Below are positions 33,732 to 42,333 of a stretch of 64,000 nt of DNA, one piece after another. The notes under the pieces were generated by a model that was given only the letters and a program-made list of their open reading frames with translations, had not been told where the DNA came from and made no database searches. The DNA is from Poindextera sp035604135 (lineage in GTDB: Bacteria; Pseudomonadota; Alphaproteobacteria; Caulobacterales; Caulobacteraceae). Numbering within the stretch: the stretch's first letter is position 1; each line of letters opens with the position of its first letter. Location of the stretch: assembly GCA_035604135.1 (NCBI GenBank), contig DATNJB010000048.1, positions 12,265 to 76,264 on the forward strand, read 5' to 3'. A program made the translations under genes and the position numbers.

Positions 33732-34292
33732 GTGCTCGCGAGCGCCAGCCCCCGGCGGCTCGCGCTGCTCCGCCAGATCGGCGTCGAGCCAGACCTGATC
33801 GATCCATCCGACATCGACGAGGCTCCGCAAGCCAAGGAGACGCCGCGCCTGGCAGCCAGGCGGCTGGCGCGGCTGAAGGCCGAGGCCGCCCACGCGCGCC
33901 ACCCCGGCGCCTTCGTGCTCGCCGCCGACACCATCGTTGCGGTCGGCCGCCGCATGCTCGGCAAGGCGCGTGACGTTGACGAAGCGAAGCGCTTCCTGAC
34001 GCTCCTGTCCGGGCGGGCCCACCGTGTGCTGACCGCGGTCGCGCTCGTCGCGCCGGACGGCCGGCGGGGCGCGCGTTTGAGTGATAGCCGGCTGATCTTC
34101 AAGCGGCTGACCGAGGGCGACATCGCGACCCTGCTCGCGGGCGACGCGTGGCGCGACAAAGCCGGCGCCTATGCGATCCAGGGGCGGGCCGGCGCCGTCG
34201 TCCTCAGCCTCTCAGGGTCCTATTCTGGCGTGGTCGGCCTGCCGCTCTATGAAACCGCAAGCCTGCTCGAAGGGTTGGGATATCGGCCGTGA
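33732..34292 (+). CDS. maf: Maf family nucleotide pyrophosphatase
   Basis: A 186-aa Maf protein that hydrolyses canonical or modified nucleoside triphosphates (dTTP/UTP or 7-methyl-GTP, depending on subfamily). Motifs: N-terminal 'LASASPRRLALL', 'AADTIVAVGRRMLGKARD', 'LSGRAHRVLTAVAL', 'AGAYAIQGRAGAVVLSLSGSYSGVVGLPLYE'. The GTG at 33732 makes the protein begin at the family motif without the usual few preceding residues; a CTG at 33711 could be the true start. The stop overlaps yacG (GTGA). Confidence 0.93.
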   Translation: MLASASPRRLALLRQIGVEPDLIDPSDIDEAPQAKETPRLAARRLARLKAEAAHARHPGAFVLAADTIVAVGRRMLGKARDVDEAKRFLTLLSGRAHRVLTAVALVAPDGRRGARLSDSRLIFKRLTEGDIATLLAGDAWRDKAGAYAIQGRAGAVVLSLSGSYSGVVGLPLYETASLLEGLGYRP

Positions 34293-34468
34293 CCAAACCG
34301 CCGTGCCCCATCTGTGGCAAACCGTTCGACCCGCGCTTCCGCCCGTTCTGCTCCAAACGCTGTGCCGATATCGATCTCCAGCGTTGGTTTTCAGGCGCCT
34401 ACCGGATCCCCGGCGCCCCGCAATCCGAGCAGGCGGAAGGCGGTGACGACCACGACGACGAGGCCTGA
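34289..34468 (+). CDS. yacG: DNA gyrase inhibitor YacG (zinc-ribbon)
   Basis: A GTG at 34289 starts inside the maf stop. The 59-aa protein has the YacG zinc site: Cys6, Cys9, Cys21, Cys25 in 'PCPICGKPFDPRFRPFCSKRC', followed by 'DLQRWFSGAYRIPG'. It binds GyrB and blocks DNA binding in E. coli. The tail is acidic ('GDDHDDEA'). Length and gene order (maf-yacG) are typical. Confidence 0.93.
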   Translation: MTKPPCPICGKPFDPRFRPFCSKRCADIDLQRWFSGAYRIPGAPQSEQAEGGDDHDDEA

Positions 34469-34535
34469 AGATTCCTCGGCTGGACACCGCTTGGGGCGTC
34501 ACCTATAGACGGCCTCCCTCGACGTCCTGGCCCTA

Positions 34536-34611
<76 letters not shown>

Positions 34612-35164
34612 CGCCTTCTTGAACAGCTCAGCGCCGATCGGATGGCTCGAGTTCGAGCCCAGGCGCCCGCCCGTCCCCCCAAAGCGCTCCCCGCTCGACA
34701 GCGCGTCCGCCCGCTGGCCGGGGCTATCGTCAGCGACGTCGTGTCGCAAGTCGCATCGTGGGAATCGCGAACAAATTCGAATAACAGTCAATATTGCGGC
34801 GCAGCATCAGCTCTACCGGCCTGTGAGAAAATATCTAAGCGGTTCAAATCTGCTTCTCTTGTGCAGCGCAATGTAACCCCTGATCGCCTGGCGGGTCTCA
34901 TGCCGTTAGGCTTTCTTCGCCCTTGACGATGCCAGAAGGGATTGCCAAAGGACGCGGGCCGCAAGTCTAACAAAGCGGTAACACTTCCGAGCCGTTGGGT
35001 CGGAAAGGATATACTGCGTACGTCTTCGACGCGCGCTCGGCGGTGCGGGGCTTGATCGGGTCCGATCTCGTTTCGGCCAAGTTTTCTTGGGTGGGCGAAA
35101 GGCTTCACGCTATGACGGCCCACTCGGTCCTTAACGTGTTAGACCAAGCAGGAACTGGCGACAG
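34612..35164. other. Gene-free region upstream of exbB
   Basis: A 553-bp stretch with no convincing gene. The part 34755-34880 is clearly AT-richer than the surroundings, while 35020-35160 is GC-rich. A TATACT at 35010-35015 could be a -10 element. I see no Fur-like box, tRNA, terminator with T-tract or repeat. It may hold the exbB promoter and a long leader, or a decayed gene; sequence alone does not decide. Confidence 0.4.
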
Positions 35165-36061
35165 ATGTCCCACAACAAACTGAAGACCCCTTTCATCGCC
35201 CTGATCGGCGCACTGTCGCTTATGGTGACAGCGCCGGCCTTCGCGCAGTCAGCCGCGCCGGCCGACTCCAGTGCGTCGGCGGCCGCGGCGGCAGATTCGT
35301 CAGCCGCGGCGGCTCCGGCAGCCGGCGCTCCGGAGGCGGCCAGCTCGATCGCGGCCAATGCATCGGGCGGCGCCACCAAGCTCACCCCGATCACCATGTT
35401 CATCGGCGCGACCTGGGTGGTGAAGGCCGTGATCCTCGGCCTGGCGCTGTGCTCTGTCCTCTCCTGGACGCTCCTGATCACCAAGCTGATCGAGTTCGCC
35501 GGCCTCAACCGCGAGTCCGACAGGTTCCTGGAGGCGTTCCGGGGCGCCCGGTCGGTGCCCGACATCAATCGCATCGCGGCCTCCGAAGACTACGAGGGCA
35601 ACCCGATGGCCGACATGGCCGCGGCGGCTTCCGCCGAGGTTGAGCTGTCGCGTCAGGCGGGCTTGGCCGTCGCCGGCGAGAACCGGGAATCGACGGTCGA
35701 ACGCGCCGGCAACGCGGTCTCGGCGGTGCAGGCCTCGCTGGCCAAGCGCCTCTCGGGCGGGATGGCCTTCATGGCCTCGCTGGGCGCCAACGCACCGTTC
35801 GTCGGGCTGTTCGGCACCGTCTACGGGATCATGTATTCCTTCATCGGCATCGCCAACACCAACACGACCAACCTGGCCGTCGTGGCGCCCGGCATCGCCG
35901 AAGCGCTTCTGGCAACGGGCTTCGGCCTGTTCGCGGCCATCCCGGCGGTTATCTTCTACAACTACTTCCAGACGCGGATTTCCGGGTATGGAACACGCGC
36001 CGAGGGCTTTGTCGCCGAGCTCATGAACGCCATCTCGCGGCAGCTCGACAAGGGAGCCTAA
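35165..36061 (+). CDS. exbB: Tol/TonB-system energiser ExbB (MotA/TolQ/ExbB family)
   Basis: ExbB forms the proton channel that energises TonB. The 298-aa protein has a signal peptide (cleavage after Ala27) and an Ala/Ser-rich periplasmic segment (28-70), the usual extension in alphaproteobacteria. Three membrane helices follow, at about 78-106, 199-230 and 246-270. 'GLFGTVYGIMYSFIGI' and 'GIAEALLATGFGLFAAIPAVIFYNYF' are the family core, with 'ATG' pore residues. It is first in exbB-exbD-tonB, all within 5-15 bp. Confidence 0.95.
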   Translation: MSHNKLKTPFIALIGALSLMVTAPAFAQSAAPADSSASAAAAADSSAAAAPAAGAPEAASSIAANASGGATKLTPITMFIGATWVVKAVILGLALCSVLSWTLLITKLIEFAGLNRESDRFLEAFRGARSVPDINRIAASEDYEGNPMADMAAAASAEVELSRQAGLAVAGENRESTVERAGNAVSAVQASLAKRLSGGMAFMASLGANAPFVGLFGTVYGIMYSFIGIANTNTTNLAVVAPGIAEALLATGFGLFAAIPAVIFYNYFQTRISGYGTRAEGFVAELMNAISRQLDKGA

Positions 36062-36066
36062 CGCGC

Positions 36067-36522
36067 ATGGCCGCCAAACTCTCGGGCTCCGGGGGCGATC
36101 GGTACAACGTCGAGCAGCATCACGACATCAACGTCACGCCGTTCGTCGATGTCATGCTCGTCTTGCTCATCATCTTCATGGTGTGTGCGCCGCTGACCGT
36201 GCCGTCCGTCCACGTCGATCTGCCGAATGCGGTTGCGGTCCCGTCGCAGAACCCGCCCGTGCCGGTCTACATCACGATCGAGGCGAACGGGGCGCTGCAC
36301 CTCGGCGATTTCCCGACGTGGCCTGAGAGCCTCGGCGCCGACCTGCGCAAGCTGATCGGCCGCCGCGACCCGTCGCGGGAACGGATCTTCATCCGCGCCG
36401 ACAAGGAGACCGAGTACGGCGACTTCATGACCGTTATGAACAAGTTGCAGGACAACGGGTTCTACAGCGTCGCCCTGATCGGCCTCGACCAAAACGGCAA
36501 AACACAAAGACTGGCGCCGTAG
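36067..36522 (+). CDS. exbD: Biopolymer transporter ExbD
   Basis: A 151-aa single-helix protein. 'DINVTPFVDVMLVLLIIFMV' holds the essential membrane Asp (Asp28, equivalent to Asp25 of E. coli). The periplasmic domain contains 'FIRADKETEYGDFMTVMNKLQDNGFYSVALIG', the ExbD/TolR fold. It completes the ExbB pore, inserting Asp between its helices. It starts 5 bp after exbB. Confidence 0.95.
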   Translation: MAAKLSGSGGDRYNVEQHHDINVTPFVDVMLVLLIIFMVCAPLTVPSVHVDLPNAVAVPSQNPPVPVYITIEANGALHLGDFPTWPESLGADLRKLIGRRDPSRERIFIRADKETEYGDFMTVMNKLQDNGFYSVALIGLDQNGKTQRLAP

Positions 36523-36537
36523 TGCGAGCAAGGACGC

Positions 36538-37236
36538 ATGTCTGACGAACAGCATCTTCCCGAGCATCACCACTACGACCCGTTGACCGATGAACGGCGT
36601 CCGCGGCGGCGTGGAACCGGGTTTTTTGTCGGCGTGGGCATCGCCGTGCTCATTCACGGCAGCATTGGCTATTACCTCTGGAAGGTGAAGTTCGAGCCCA
36701 AGTATCAGGAGTACTCGGACCAAGCGGTGAAGGTGAAGTTGCTCAAGGCCGCGCCCCCGCCGCCGCCCCCGCCGCCTCCACCGCCGCCGCCGCCCAAGGG
36801 CGCGCCGCCGCCGCCGCCGCCGATCGCGGCACCCAGACCGGCGCCGCCGCCGCCCATCGGCATCACCCCGCCGCACATCGCCCTGCCGCCCCCGGTCAAG
36901 GCGCCGCCGCCGCCGCCGCCGGTGCAACACGTCGTCCACGGCGCACACTACACACGCTCGCCGGACGCCGACGCGATGGCCCAGTGCTATCCGGACCGCG
37001 CCCAGCGGATGAACACTGAGGGCTCGTCGGCGATGCGGTGCTCGGTCACCGCCCAAGGGACCCTGACCGGCTGCTCGATCGAGAGCGAGAGCCCCGCGGG
37101 CTTCGGTTTCGGTGAAGCGACCACCAGCTGCCTCGCTCGGCTGTTCCGCGTCGCGCCGCAGGACCAGGACGGCGTGCCCGTCTCCGGCGGCACGATCTCT
37201 ATCGGCGTCCGCTGGCAGCTGCCGAAAGACGAGTAG
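36538..37236 (+). CDS. tonB: Energy transducer TonB
   Basis: A 232-aa protein. The single N-terminal helix (about 27-47, 'VGIAVLIHGSIGYYLW') holds His40, matching the essential TM His of TonB. A Pro-rich periplasm-spanning rod follows (75-130), with long proline runs, then a TonB C-terminal domain ('YPDRAQRMNTEGSSAMRCS', 'GFGFGEATTSCLARLFR') for TonB-box contact. It drives TonB-dependent receptors for siderophores, vitamins and glycans. It ends 64 bp before tRNA-His. Confidence 0.93.
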   Translation: MSDEQHLPEHHHYDPLTDERRPRRRGTGFFVGVGIAVLIHGSIGYYLWKVKFEPKYQEYSDQAVKVKLLKAAPPPPPPPPPPPPPPKGAPPPPPPIAAPRPAPPPPIGITPPHIALPPPVKAPPPPPPVQHVVHGAHYTRSPDADAMAQCYPDRAQRMNTEGSSAMRCSVTAQGTLTGCSIESESPAGFGFGEATTSCLARLFRVAPQDQDGVPVSGGTISIGVRWQLPKDE

Positions 37237-37300
37237 TCCTTTAGGGACCGCAGCTTGATCGGCGGCGGGGCGGCGCATAGAAGATGCCGCCTCGCGTCAG

Positions 37301-37377
37301 GCCGCCTTAGCTCAGTTGGTTAGAGCGCCAGATTGTGGCTCTGGAGGTCCCCCGTTCGATCCGGGGAGGCGGTACCA
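37301..37377 (+). tRNA. tRNA-His (GTG), alphaproteobacterial type with U72 and A73
   Basis: A 77-nt tRNA with anticodon loop TTGTGGC and acceptor GCCGCCT/AGGCGGT, so the first pair is G1-U72. The discriminator is A73 before an encoded CCA. Classical tRNA-His has G-1 and C73; loss of that feature with U72/A73 is known for Caulobacter and relatives. Confidence 0.95.
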
Positions 37378-37399
37378 CGCGGTGGGGGTCAAGGCGCCG

Positions 37400-37921
37400 A
37401 TGGTGCAAAACTGGAAGGAGGTCGGGCCGCATCGCTACCGCGAGACCTTCGGCCGCTATTTCGAGGACTTCGGCCTCGGCGACACGTATGAGCACCGGCC
37501 TGGCAAGACGGTGCTCGAATCCGACAACCACCTTTTCACGCTGCTCACGCTCAACACCCACCCGCTGCATTTCGACCGCGAGTACGGCGCGGCGACCGAG
37601 TTCGGCCAGAACCTGGTCAACTCGACCTACACGCTGGCGCTCCTGATCGGCATGAGCGTCTCGGACCTGAGCCAGAAGACGATCGCCAACCTCGGCATGG
37701 ACGAGGTGAAGTTCACCGCCCCAGTCTTCGCCGGCGACACCCTCTATGCGGAGAGCGAGGTGATCGCCAAGCGCGAGTCCGCGTCCAGGCCGGGGCAAGG
37801 GATCGTCGAGGTGCGCACCACGGGCAAGAACCAGCGCGGCGAAACCGTCTGCACTTTTCGCCGCTCGATGCTCATCCCGCTGCACGGCCACGCCGTCGAA
37901 GACCGGATCGGGACCTACTGA
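37400..37921 (+). CDS. MaoC family dehydratase
   Basis: A 173-aa hot-dog fold hydratase. 'FEDFGLGDTYEHRPGKTVLESDNHLFTLLTLNTHPLHFDREYG' carries the Asp/His (D-N-H...H) catalytic arrangement of R-specific enoyl-CoA or mesaconyl-CoA hydratases. 'VKFTAPVFAGDTLYAESEVIAKRES' is the second half. ATG 37400 is chosen as the first credible codon after tRNA-His. It is spaced 2 bp from trmO and sits in a unit with an acyl-CoA dehydrogenase, which suggests a shared catabolic route. Confidence 0.9.
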   Translation: MVQNWKEVGPHRYRETFGRYFEDFGLGDTYEHRPGKTVLESDNHLFTLLTLNTHPLHFDREYGAATEFGQNLVNSTYTLALLIGMSVSDLSQKTIANLGMDEVKFTAPVFAGDTLYAESEVIAKRESASRPGQGIVEVRTTGKNQRGETVCTFRRSMLIPLHGHAVEDRIGTY

Positions 37922-37923
37922 CC

Positions 37924-38403
37924 ATGCCAATCACCCTCGAACCTATCGGTTACGTGCGCGGCGGACGCGCCACGCCCACCGACGACGACTGGGGCCGTAG
38001 CCTTGCGCGCATCGAACTCGACGCAGGCGCCTTCACCCCCGACGCTCTGGCCGGGCTCGGCGATTTCTCCCATATCGAGGTGGTCTACTTCTTCGACCGC
38101 ATCGACCCAGCCGAGGTCGAGACCGGCGCGCGGCGCCCCCGCGGGCGGGCGGACTGGCCGCTGGTCGGCATATTCGCCCAGCGCGGTCGCACCCGGCCGA
38201 ACCGGCTAGGGGTCAGTGTCTGCCGTGTGCTGGGCGTCAACGGCCTGGCCATCGAGGTCGAGGGCCTCGACGCCATCGACGGCACGCCCGTGCTCGACAT
38301 CAAGCCTGTGATCAAAGGATTCCTGCCGCGCGGCCTTCTGCGCGAGCCCAAATGGGCCGCCGAGATCATGCACGACTACTGGCGAGCGGAGTCCAAGGAA
38401 TGA
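37924..38403 (+). CDS. trmO: tRNA t6A37 N6-methyltransferase TrmO-like
   Basis: A 159-aa protein of the VirR/TrmO (UPF0066) beta-barrel SAM methyltransferase family. Motifs: 'LEPIGYVRGGR', 'DFSHIEVVYFFDRID', 'VGIFAQRGRTRPNRLGVSVCRVLGV' and 'LDGTPVLDIKPVIKG'-like ('AIDGTPVLDIKPVIKGF'). TrmO methylates t6A at position 37 of tRNA-Thr; some members have other substrates. Sandwiched between MaoC and an acyl-CoA dehydrogenase, overlapping the latter's start (ATGA), which is an odd context for a tRNA enzyme, so an alternative substrate is possible. Confidence 0.85.
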   Translation: MPITLEPIGYVRGGRATPTDDDWGRSLARIELDAGAFTPDALAGLGDFSHIEVVYFFDRIDPAEVETGARRPRGRADWPLVGIFAQRGRTRPNRLGVSVCRVLGVNGLAIEVEGLDAIDGTPVLDIKPVIKGFLPRGLLREPKWAAEIMHDYWRAESKE

Positions 38404-39587
38404 ACGCGCCATCCGCCGAGCCGTCGATGGACGAGGCGATCCTGGAGTCGATCGGCCGCTGGCTCGACAAGAAGGTCGAACCGGTCGCAGCTGAGCTCGA
38501 GCACGACGACATCTATCCAGCCGCGCTCGTCGAGGACATGCGCGAGCTTGGGCTGTTCGGCGCGCTGATCGATCCCCAATGGGGCGGGCTTGGGCTCTCG
38601 GCGACGACCTACGCCCGCATCATCGCCCGCATCTCCGAGAGCTGGATGAGCCTGACCGGCGTCATCAACAGCCACCTGATGATGGCGCTGATCGTGCAGC
38701 GCTCGGGAACGAGCGCGCAGAAGGACTACTGGCTGCCGAAGTTCGCGAGCGGCGAGCTGCGTGGCGGTCTCGGGCTGACCGAGGTGGACGCCGGCACCGA
38801 CCTGCAGGCCATCCGCACGACCGCGCGGCGCATCGGCGACCACTACGTGGTCAACGGCGGCAAAATGTGGATCACCAACTCGATCGAGGGTCATGTCCTG
38901 GCGCTCCTGGTGAAGACCGATCCGACGGCCGAGCCGCGCCATCGCGGCATGAGCGTTCTGATCACCCCGAAGATCGACGTCGAGACCGGCGCGCCGCTGC
39001 CGGGCGTGCAGCCGGGGCGCAAGCTGCCGAAACTGGGCTACCGCGGCGTCGACACCGGCGAGATCGCCTTTGTCGACTACGAGTGCCCAGCCGACCTCTG
39101 CCTGGTTGGCGGCGAGGAAGGGCAGGGATTCTATCAGGCCACCAGCGGCCTCGAGCTCGGGCGCATCAATGTCGCCGCCCGCGGCGTGGGCATGGCGCGC
39201 CGGGCCCTGCGCGAGAGCGTGCGCTACGCCCAGGAGCGCCGCACCATGGGCAAGGCGATCGCCGAGCACCAGGCGATCCAGCTCAAGCTCGGCGAGATGG
39301 CGACCAAGGTCCGCGCATCCGAGCTCCTCGTCGAGGACGCCGCCCGCGCCTACGACCAGGGCGGGCGCGTGGACATGGAAGCGGGCATGGCCAAGCTGTT
39401 CGCCTCCGAAACCGCCCTTGAGGCCGCGACCGAGGCCATGCGTATCCACGGCGGCGTCGGCTATTCGCTCGAGTATCCGATCGAGCGGCTCTACCGCGAC
39501 GCGCCCCTGCTGTGCATCGGCGAGGGCACCAACGAGATGCAGCGCATCATCATCGCCCGCCAGTTGGTGGCGCGGAACCGCATCTGA
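38400..39587 (+). CDS. Acyl-CoA dehydrogenase
   Basis: A 395-aa acyl-CoA dehydrogenase. 'PQWGGLGLSATTYARIIARISESWMSL', 'GLTEVDAGTDLQAIRTTAR' (flavin/substrate loop), 'WITNSIEGHVLALLVK', 'RRTMGKAIAEHQAIQLKLGEMA' and 'RIHGGVGYSLEYPIERLYRDAPLLCIGEGTNEMQ' are standard. The Glu of 'GEGTNEMQ' is where the catalytic base sits in most members. It overlaps the trmO stop. The substrate is unknown. Confidence 0.93.
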   Translation: MNAPSAEPSMDEAILESIGRWLDKKVEPVAAELEHDDIYPAALVEDMRELGLFGALIDPQWGGLGLSATTYARIIARISESWMSLTGVINSHLMMALIVQRSGTSAQKDYWLPKFASGELRGGLGLTEVDAGTDLQAIRTTARRIGDHYVVNGGKMWITNSIEGHVLALLVKTDPTAEPRHRGMSVLITPKIDVETGAPLPGVQPGRKLPKLGYRGVDTGEIAFVDYECPADLCLVGGEEGQGFYQATSGLELGRINVAARGVGMARRALRESVRYAQERRTMGKAIAEHQAIQLKLGEMATKVRASELLVEDAARAYDQGGRVDMEAGMAKLFASETALEAATEAMRIHGGVGYSLEYPIERLYRDAPLLCIGEGTNEMQRIIIARQLVARNRI

Positions 39588-39690
39588 GGTCGACGTCGGC
39601 GCACAATGCCGTGAACGCAAGGAACGCTGCCACCCGTGCGCTGTTATGGCCTCGCGGGTCTTTGCGGCTGGTCTGTGCGTGAGTTTTTCG

Positions 39691-39957
39691 ATGTCTGACA
39701 TTGTGATCAAATTGCCTATTGAATCTGACCGTGAAGCGGATCTCTTCTCAAATTACCTGAATAGCTTCATGCATCGTCGGGGGGAGGTCGCGGACGACCT
39801 ACCGGAAGCCGAGGACGCGCCGTACCTGATCGTTCACTCCGATCCCTGTGGCGATCGCGAGGTCAAGGTGTTGACCTTCCAGAACCTTGGCGCCGCGCGC
39901 GCCTTCTCGGCCGGCTGGCGCCGCGCCCGAGACGCCAGCAACGGCGGGCTCGCTTGA
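39691..39957 (+). CDS. Small hypothetical protein (88 aa)
   Basis: ATG 39691 opens an 88-codon frame. The first part ('DIVIKLPIESDREADLFSNYLNSFMHRRGE') is AT-rich compared with the flanks, while the last third returns to typical codon use ('GAARAFSAGWRRARDA'). Highly polar, one cysteine, no signal peptide. No family recognised and the ribosome-binding site is weak; I rate it as probable but unproven. Confidence 0.5.
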   Translation: MSDIVIKLPIESDREADLFSNYLNSFMHRRGEVADDLPEAEDAPYLIVHSDPCGDREVKVLTFQNLGAARAFSAGWRRARDASNGGLA

Positions 39958-40010
39958 ATGTGGCGCGGCCGGCTTGACCGGCGCGACGCCTGGCCCTCCT
40001 GATCGCCGGT

Positions 40011-41084
40011 ATGGTTGGGCTCGCCAGCGCTCGCGTGGTCGTCGCCGGCGCGGGCGCGCTCGGCGCCTCGATCGCACTTGTCCTGGCCCGCGCCGGCGGG
40101 AGTGTCGTCCTGGCCGATCCGGCGGCCGCCGGCGCGAACGCTTCCGGTGTAGCGGCGGGCATGCTGGCGCCGGCCTTCGAGGCCGGCCCGGAGCAGTACG
40201 CCATCCTCGCGCATGCGCGTGACGCCTGGCCGGCGTTCGCCGCGACCCTCGGGTCCGACCTCGGATTCCGCCGCTCAGGCGCGGTCTGGATCGACCTCCC
40301 AGGCGCCGAGCCTCGGCTCGGCACGCTCGCGCGGGCGCTCGCGGCCGCAGGCGTCGCGCACCAGCAATGGGATCGGAGCGCGCTGGATCGGGCCGCGCCG
40401 GGGCTCGCCGGTGTCTTGCACGAGGGCCTGTTCACGCCCGAGGACTGGCGCCTGGAGCCGCGCGCCGCGCTGGCCGCGCTCCGTGGCGCGGCGACCGATG
40501 CCGGCGTCGAGCTCGCGCCGCAGGGCGTCGCCGGCATCGCGCGCGGCCGAGTGGCGTTCGCGGACGGCGCAACGACGGGGGCGGATGCGCTTGTGTTGGC
40601 GACCGGCGCAGCGGGACGCCATCTGGCCCCGGAAACCCGCCTGCTTTCGCCGATAAAGGGCCACATCCTGCAGTATGCCGAGACTCGAACGGACGACGCG
40701 CGCCCCATGATCCGAACGGCCAGAGGCTATGCCACCCCCGCGCGCGACGGGTTGCGCGTTGGCGCGACGATGGAGCCCGGCGTCGCCGACAGCCGCGTCG
40801 ATCCCAAGGCGGCGGCTCCGCTCGGCCAGCTCGCCGTCGATCTCTATCCGGCGCTCGATGGCGCGACCTTCCTCCTTCAGGCGGGCGTGCGGGCGGCGAC
40901 GCCCGATGAATGGCCGCTGGTCGGTCCATCGAGCGAGCCCGGCGTCTGGCTCGCCGTCGGCGCGCGGCGCAACGGGTGGCTGCTGGCGCCGCTTGTCGCT
41001 CATATGACGGCGGCGTATCTCGCGGGCGGCGATCCTGGACCATACGCAAAAGCCTTCCATCCGAGCCGTTTCGCTGCGTCCTGA
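40011..41084 (+). CDS. thiO: FAD-dependent amine oxidoreductase, glycine oxidase-like
   Basis: A 357-aa DAO-type flavoprotein. The N-terminal FAD motif 'VVVAGAGALGASIALVLARAG' (GxGxxG) is followed by 'ASGVAAGMLAPAFEAG', a flavin/substrate segment typical of ThiO, and 'GRHLAPETRLLSPIKGHILQYA'. The C-terminal 'WPLVGPSSEPGVWLAVGARRNGWLLAPLVAHM' is the FAD-closing block. ThiO makes the dehydroglycine used for thiazole formation; other thi genes are absent here, so a general amine oxidase role is also possible. It stops 17 bp before the next gene. Confidence 0.75.
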   Translation: MVGLASARVVVAGAGALGASIALVLARAGGSVVLADPAAAGANASGVAAGMLAPAFEAGPEQYAILAHARDAWPAFAATLGSDLGFRRSGAVWIDLPGAEPRLGTLARALAAAGVAHQQWDRSALDRAAPGLAGVLHEGLFTPEDWRLEPRAALAALRGAATDAGVELAPQGVAGIARGRVAFADGATTGADALVLATGAAGRHLAPETRLLSPIKGHILQYAETRTDDARPMIRTARGYATPARDGLRVGATMEPGVADSRVDPKAAAPLGQLAVDLYPALDGATFLLQAGVRAATPDEWPLVGPSSEPGVWLAVGARRNGWLLAPLVAHMTAAYLAGGDPGPYAKAFHPSRFAAS

Positions 41085-41101
41085 CCAAGGGGGGATAAGT
41101 C

Positions 41102-42271
41102 TTGTCGAGCTTCTGGCTGAGCGACGAGCAGGAACAGATCCGCGAAGGCGTCGCCAAGGTGATGGGCGCCTACCGCGACGACTACTGGCTGAAGACCGAC
41201 GACACCGGTGTGTTCCCCGAAGACTTTGTGCGCGACATGGCGGAGGGCGGCTGGCTGGGGGTGGCCATGCCCGAGAGCGTCGGCGGGGCGGGTCTGGGCC
41301 TCACCGAGGCGGCGATCGTCATGCAGACGGTGGCGCAGTCGGGCGCCGGCTTCTCGGGTGCGTCGGCCATCCACCTGAACATCTTCGGGCCGATGCCCCT
41401 CGTGAAATTCGGGACCGACGCGCAGCGGGAGACGCTGCTGCCGCGCATCATCTCCGGCGAGGACAAGATGTGCTTCGCCGTGACCGAGCCGAATTCAGGG
41501 CTCGACACCGCGAGCCTGGAGACACGCGCCGAGCGCACCAACGACGGCTACTTGATCAATGGGCGCAAGATCTGGACGACCAGCGCCCAGCGCGCCAACA
41601 AGATCCTGATCATCGCCCGCACGACCCCGAAGGATCGGGTCGCCAAGCCGCACCATGGCCTCAGCCTGTTCTACACCGACTTGAACCGCGACCACATCGA
41701 CGCCAAACCGATCCCGAAGATGGGCCGCCGGGCGGTCGAGTGTAACACCCTATTCATCGACAACCTGCCGGTGCCGGCCGAGGATCTGGTCGGCGAAGAA
41801 GGCAGGGGGTTTGAGTACCTGCTGCACGGCCTGAACCCCGAGCGGGTGCTGTTCGCGGTCGAAGCCGTTGGCCTTGGCCGCGCGGCGCTGGCAAGGGCGG
41901 CGACCTACGCGAACGAGCGGGTCGTGTTCGGCCGCCCGATCGGCCAGAACCAGGGCGTCCAGCATCCGCTGGCCCGCTCATGGGCCGAGCTCGAGGCGGC
42001 CAACCTCTTGGCGATGAAGGCCGCGGCCCTCTACGACGCCGGCAAGGACTGTGGCGCCGAGGCAAACGCGGCGAAATACCTCGGCGCCGAGGCCGGCTTC
42101 CGCGCCTGCGAGAACGCCGTCCTCGCCCACGGCGGCATGGGCTACGCCAAGGAGTTCTACGTCGAGCGCTACTTCCGCGAGGCGATGATCGCGCGCATCG
42201 CCCCGGTCAGCCGCGAGATGATCCTGAACTTCATCGCCGAGCGGGTGCTGCACCTGCCGAAGAGCTACTAG
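41102..42271 (+). CDS. Acyl-CoA dehydrogenase (TTG start)
   Basis: A 389-aa acyl-CoA dehydrogenase. Start TTG 41102 is set by AAGGGGGGA 6 nt upstream. Blocks: 'AMPESVGGAGLGLTEAAIVMQTV', 'FAVTEPNSGLDTASLETRAER', 'KIWTTSAQRANKILIIARTTP', 'VFGRPIGQNQGVQHPLARSWAEL', 'AHGGMGYAKEFYVERYFREAMIARIAPVSREMI'. The final 'RIAPVSREMI' differs from the usual 'GTSEIQ', as in a distinct ACAD branch. It lies upstream of the TrmB-like regulator, across a palindrome, and may be its target. Confidence 0.92.
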   Translation: MSSFWLSDEQEQIREGVAKVMGAYRDDYWLKTDDTGVFPEDFVRDMAEGGWLGVAMPESVGGAGLGLTEAAIVMQTVAQSGAGFSGASAIHLNIFGPMPLVKFGTDAQRETLLPRIISGEDKMCFAVTEPNSGLDTASLETRAERTNDGYLINGRKIWTTSAQRANKILIIARTTPKDRVAKPHHGLSLFYTDLNRDHIDAKPIPKMGRRAVECNTLFIDNLPVPAEDLVGEEGRGFEYLLHGLNPERVLFAVEAVGLGRAALARAATYANERVVFGRPIGQNQGVQHPLARSWAELEAANLLAMKAAALYDAGKDCGAEANAAKYLGAEAGFRACENAVLAHGGMGYAKEFYVERYFREAMIARIAPVSREMILNFIAERVLHLPKSY

Positions 42272-42303
42272 AGGCGAGACAAGCCGGGCGAACCGCCGTA
42301 TGT

Positions 42304-42321
42304 TAGTAGCGAGTGCTACTA
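42304..42321. promoter_or_regulatory. Palindromic operator upstream of the TrmB-like regulator
   Basis: TAGTAGC-gagt-GCTACTA is a perfect inverted repeat (7-bp arms, 4-bp centre), ending 12 bp before the regulator's ATG (42334) and starting 33 bp after the dehydrogenase stop. It fits an autoregulatory site. Confidence 0.55.
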
Positions 42322-42333
42322 TGGTGATCCGCC

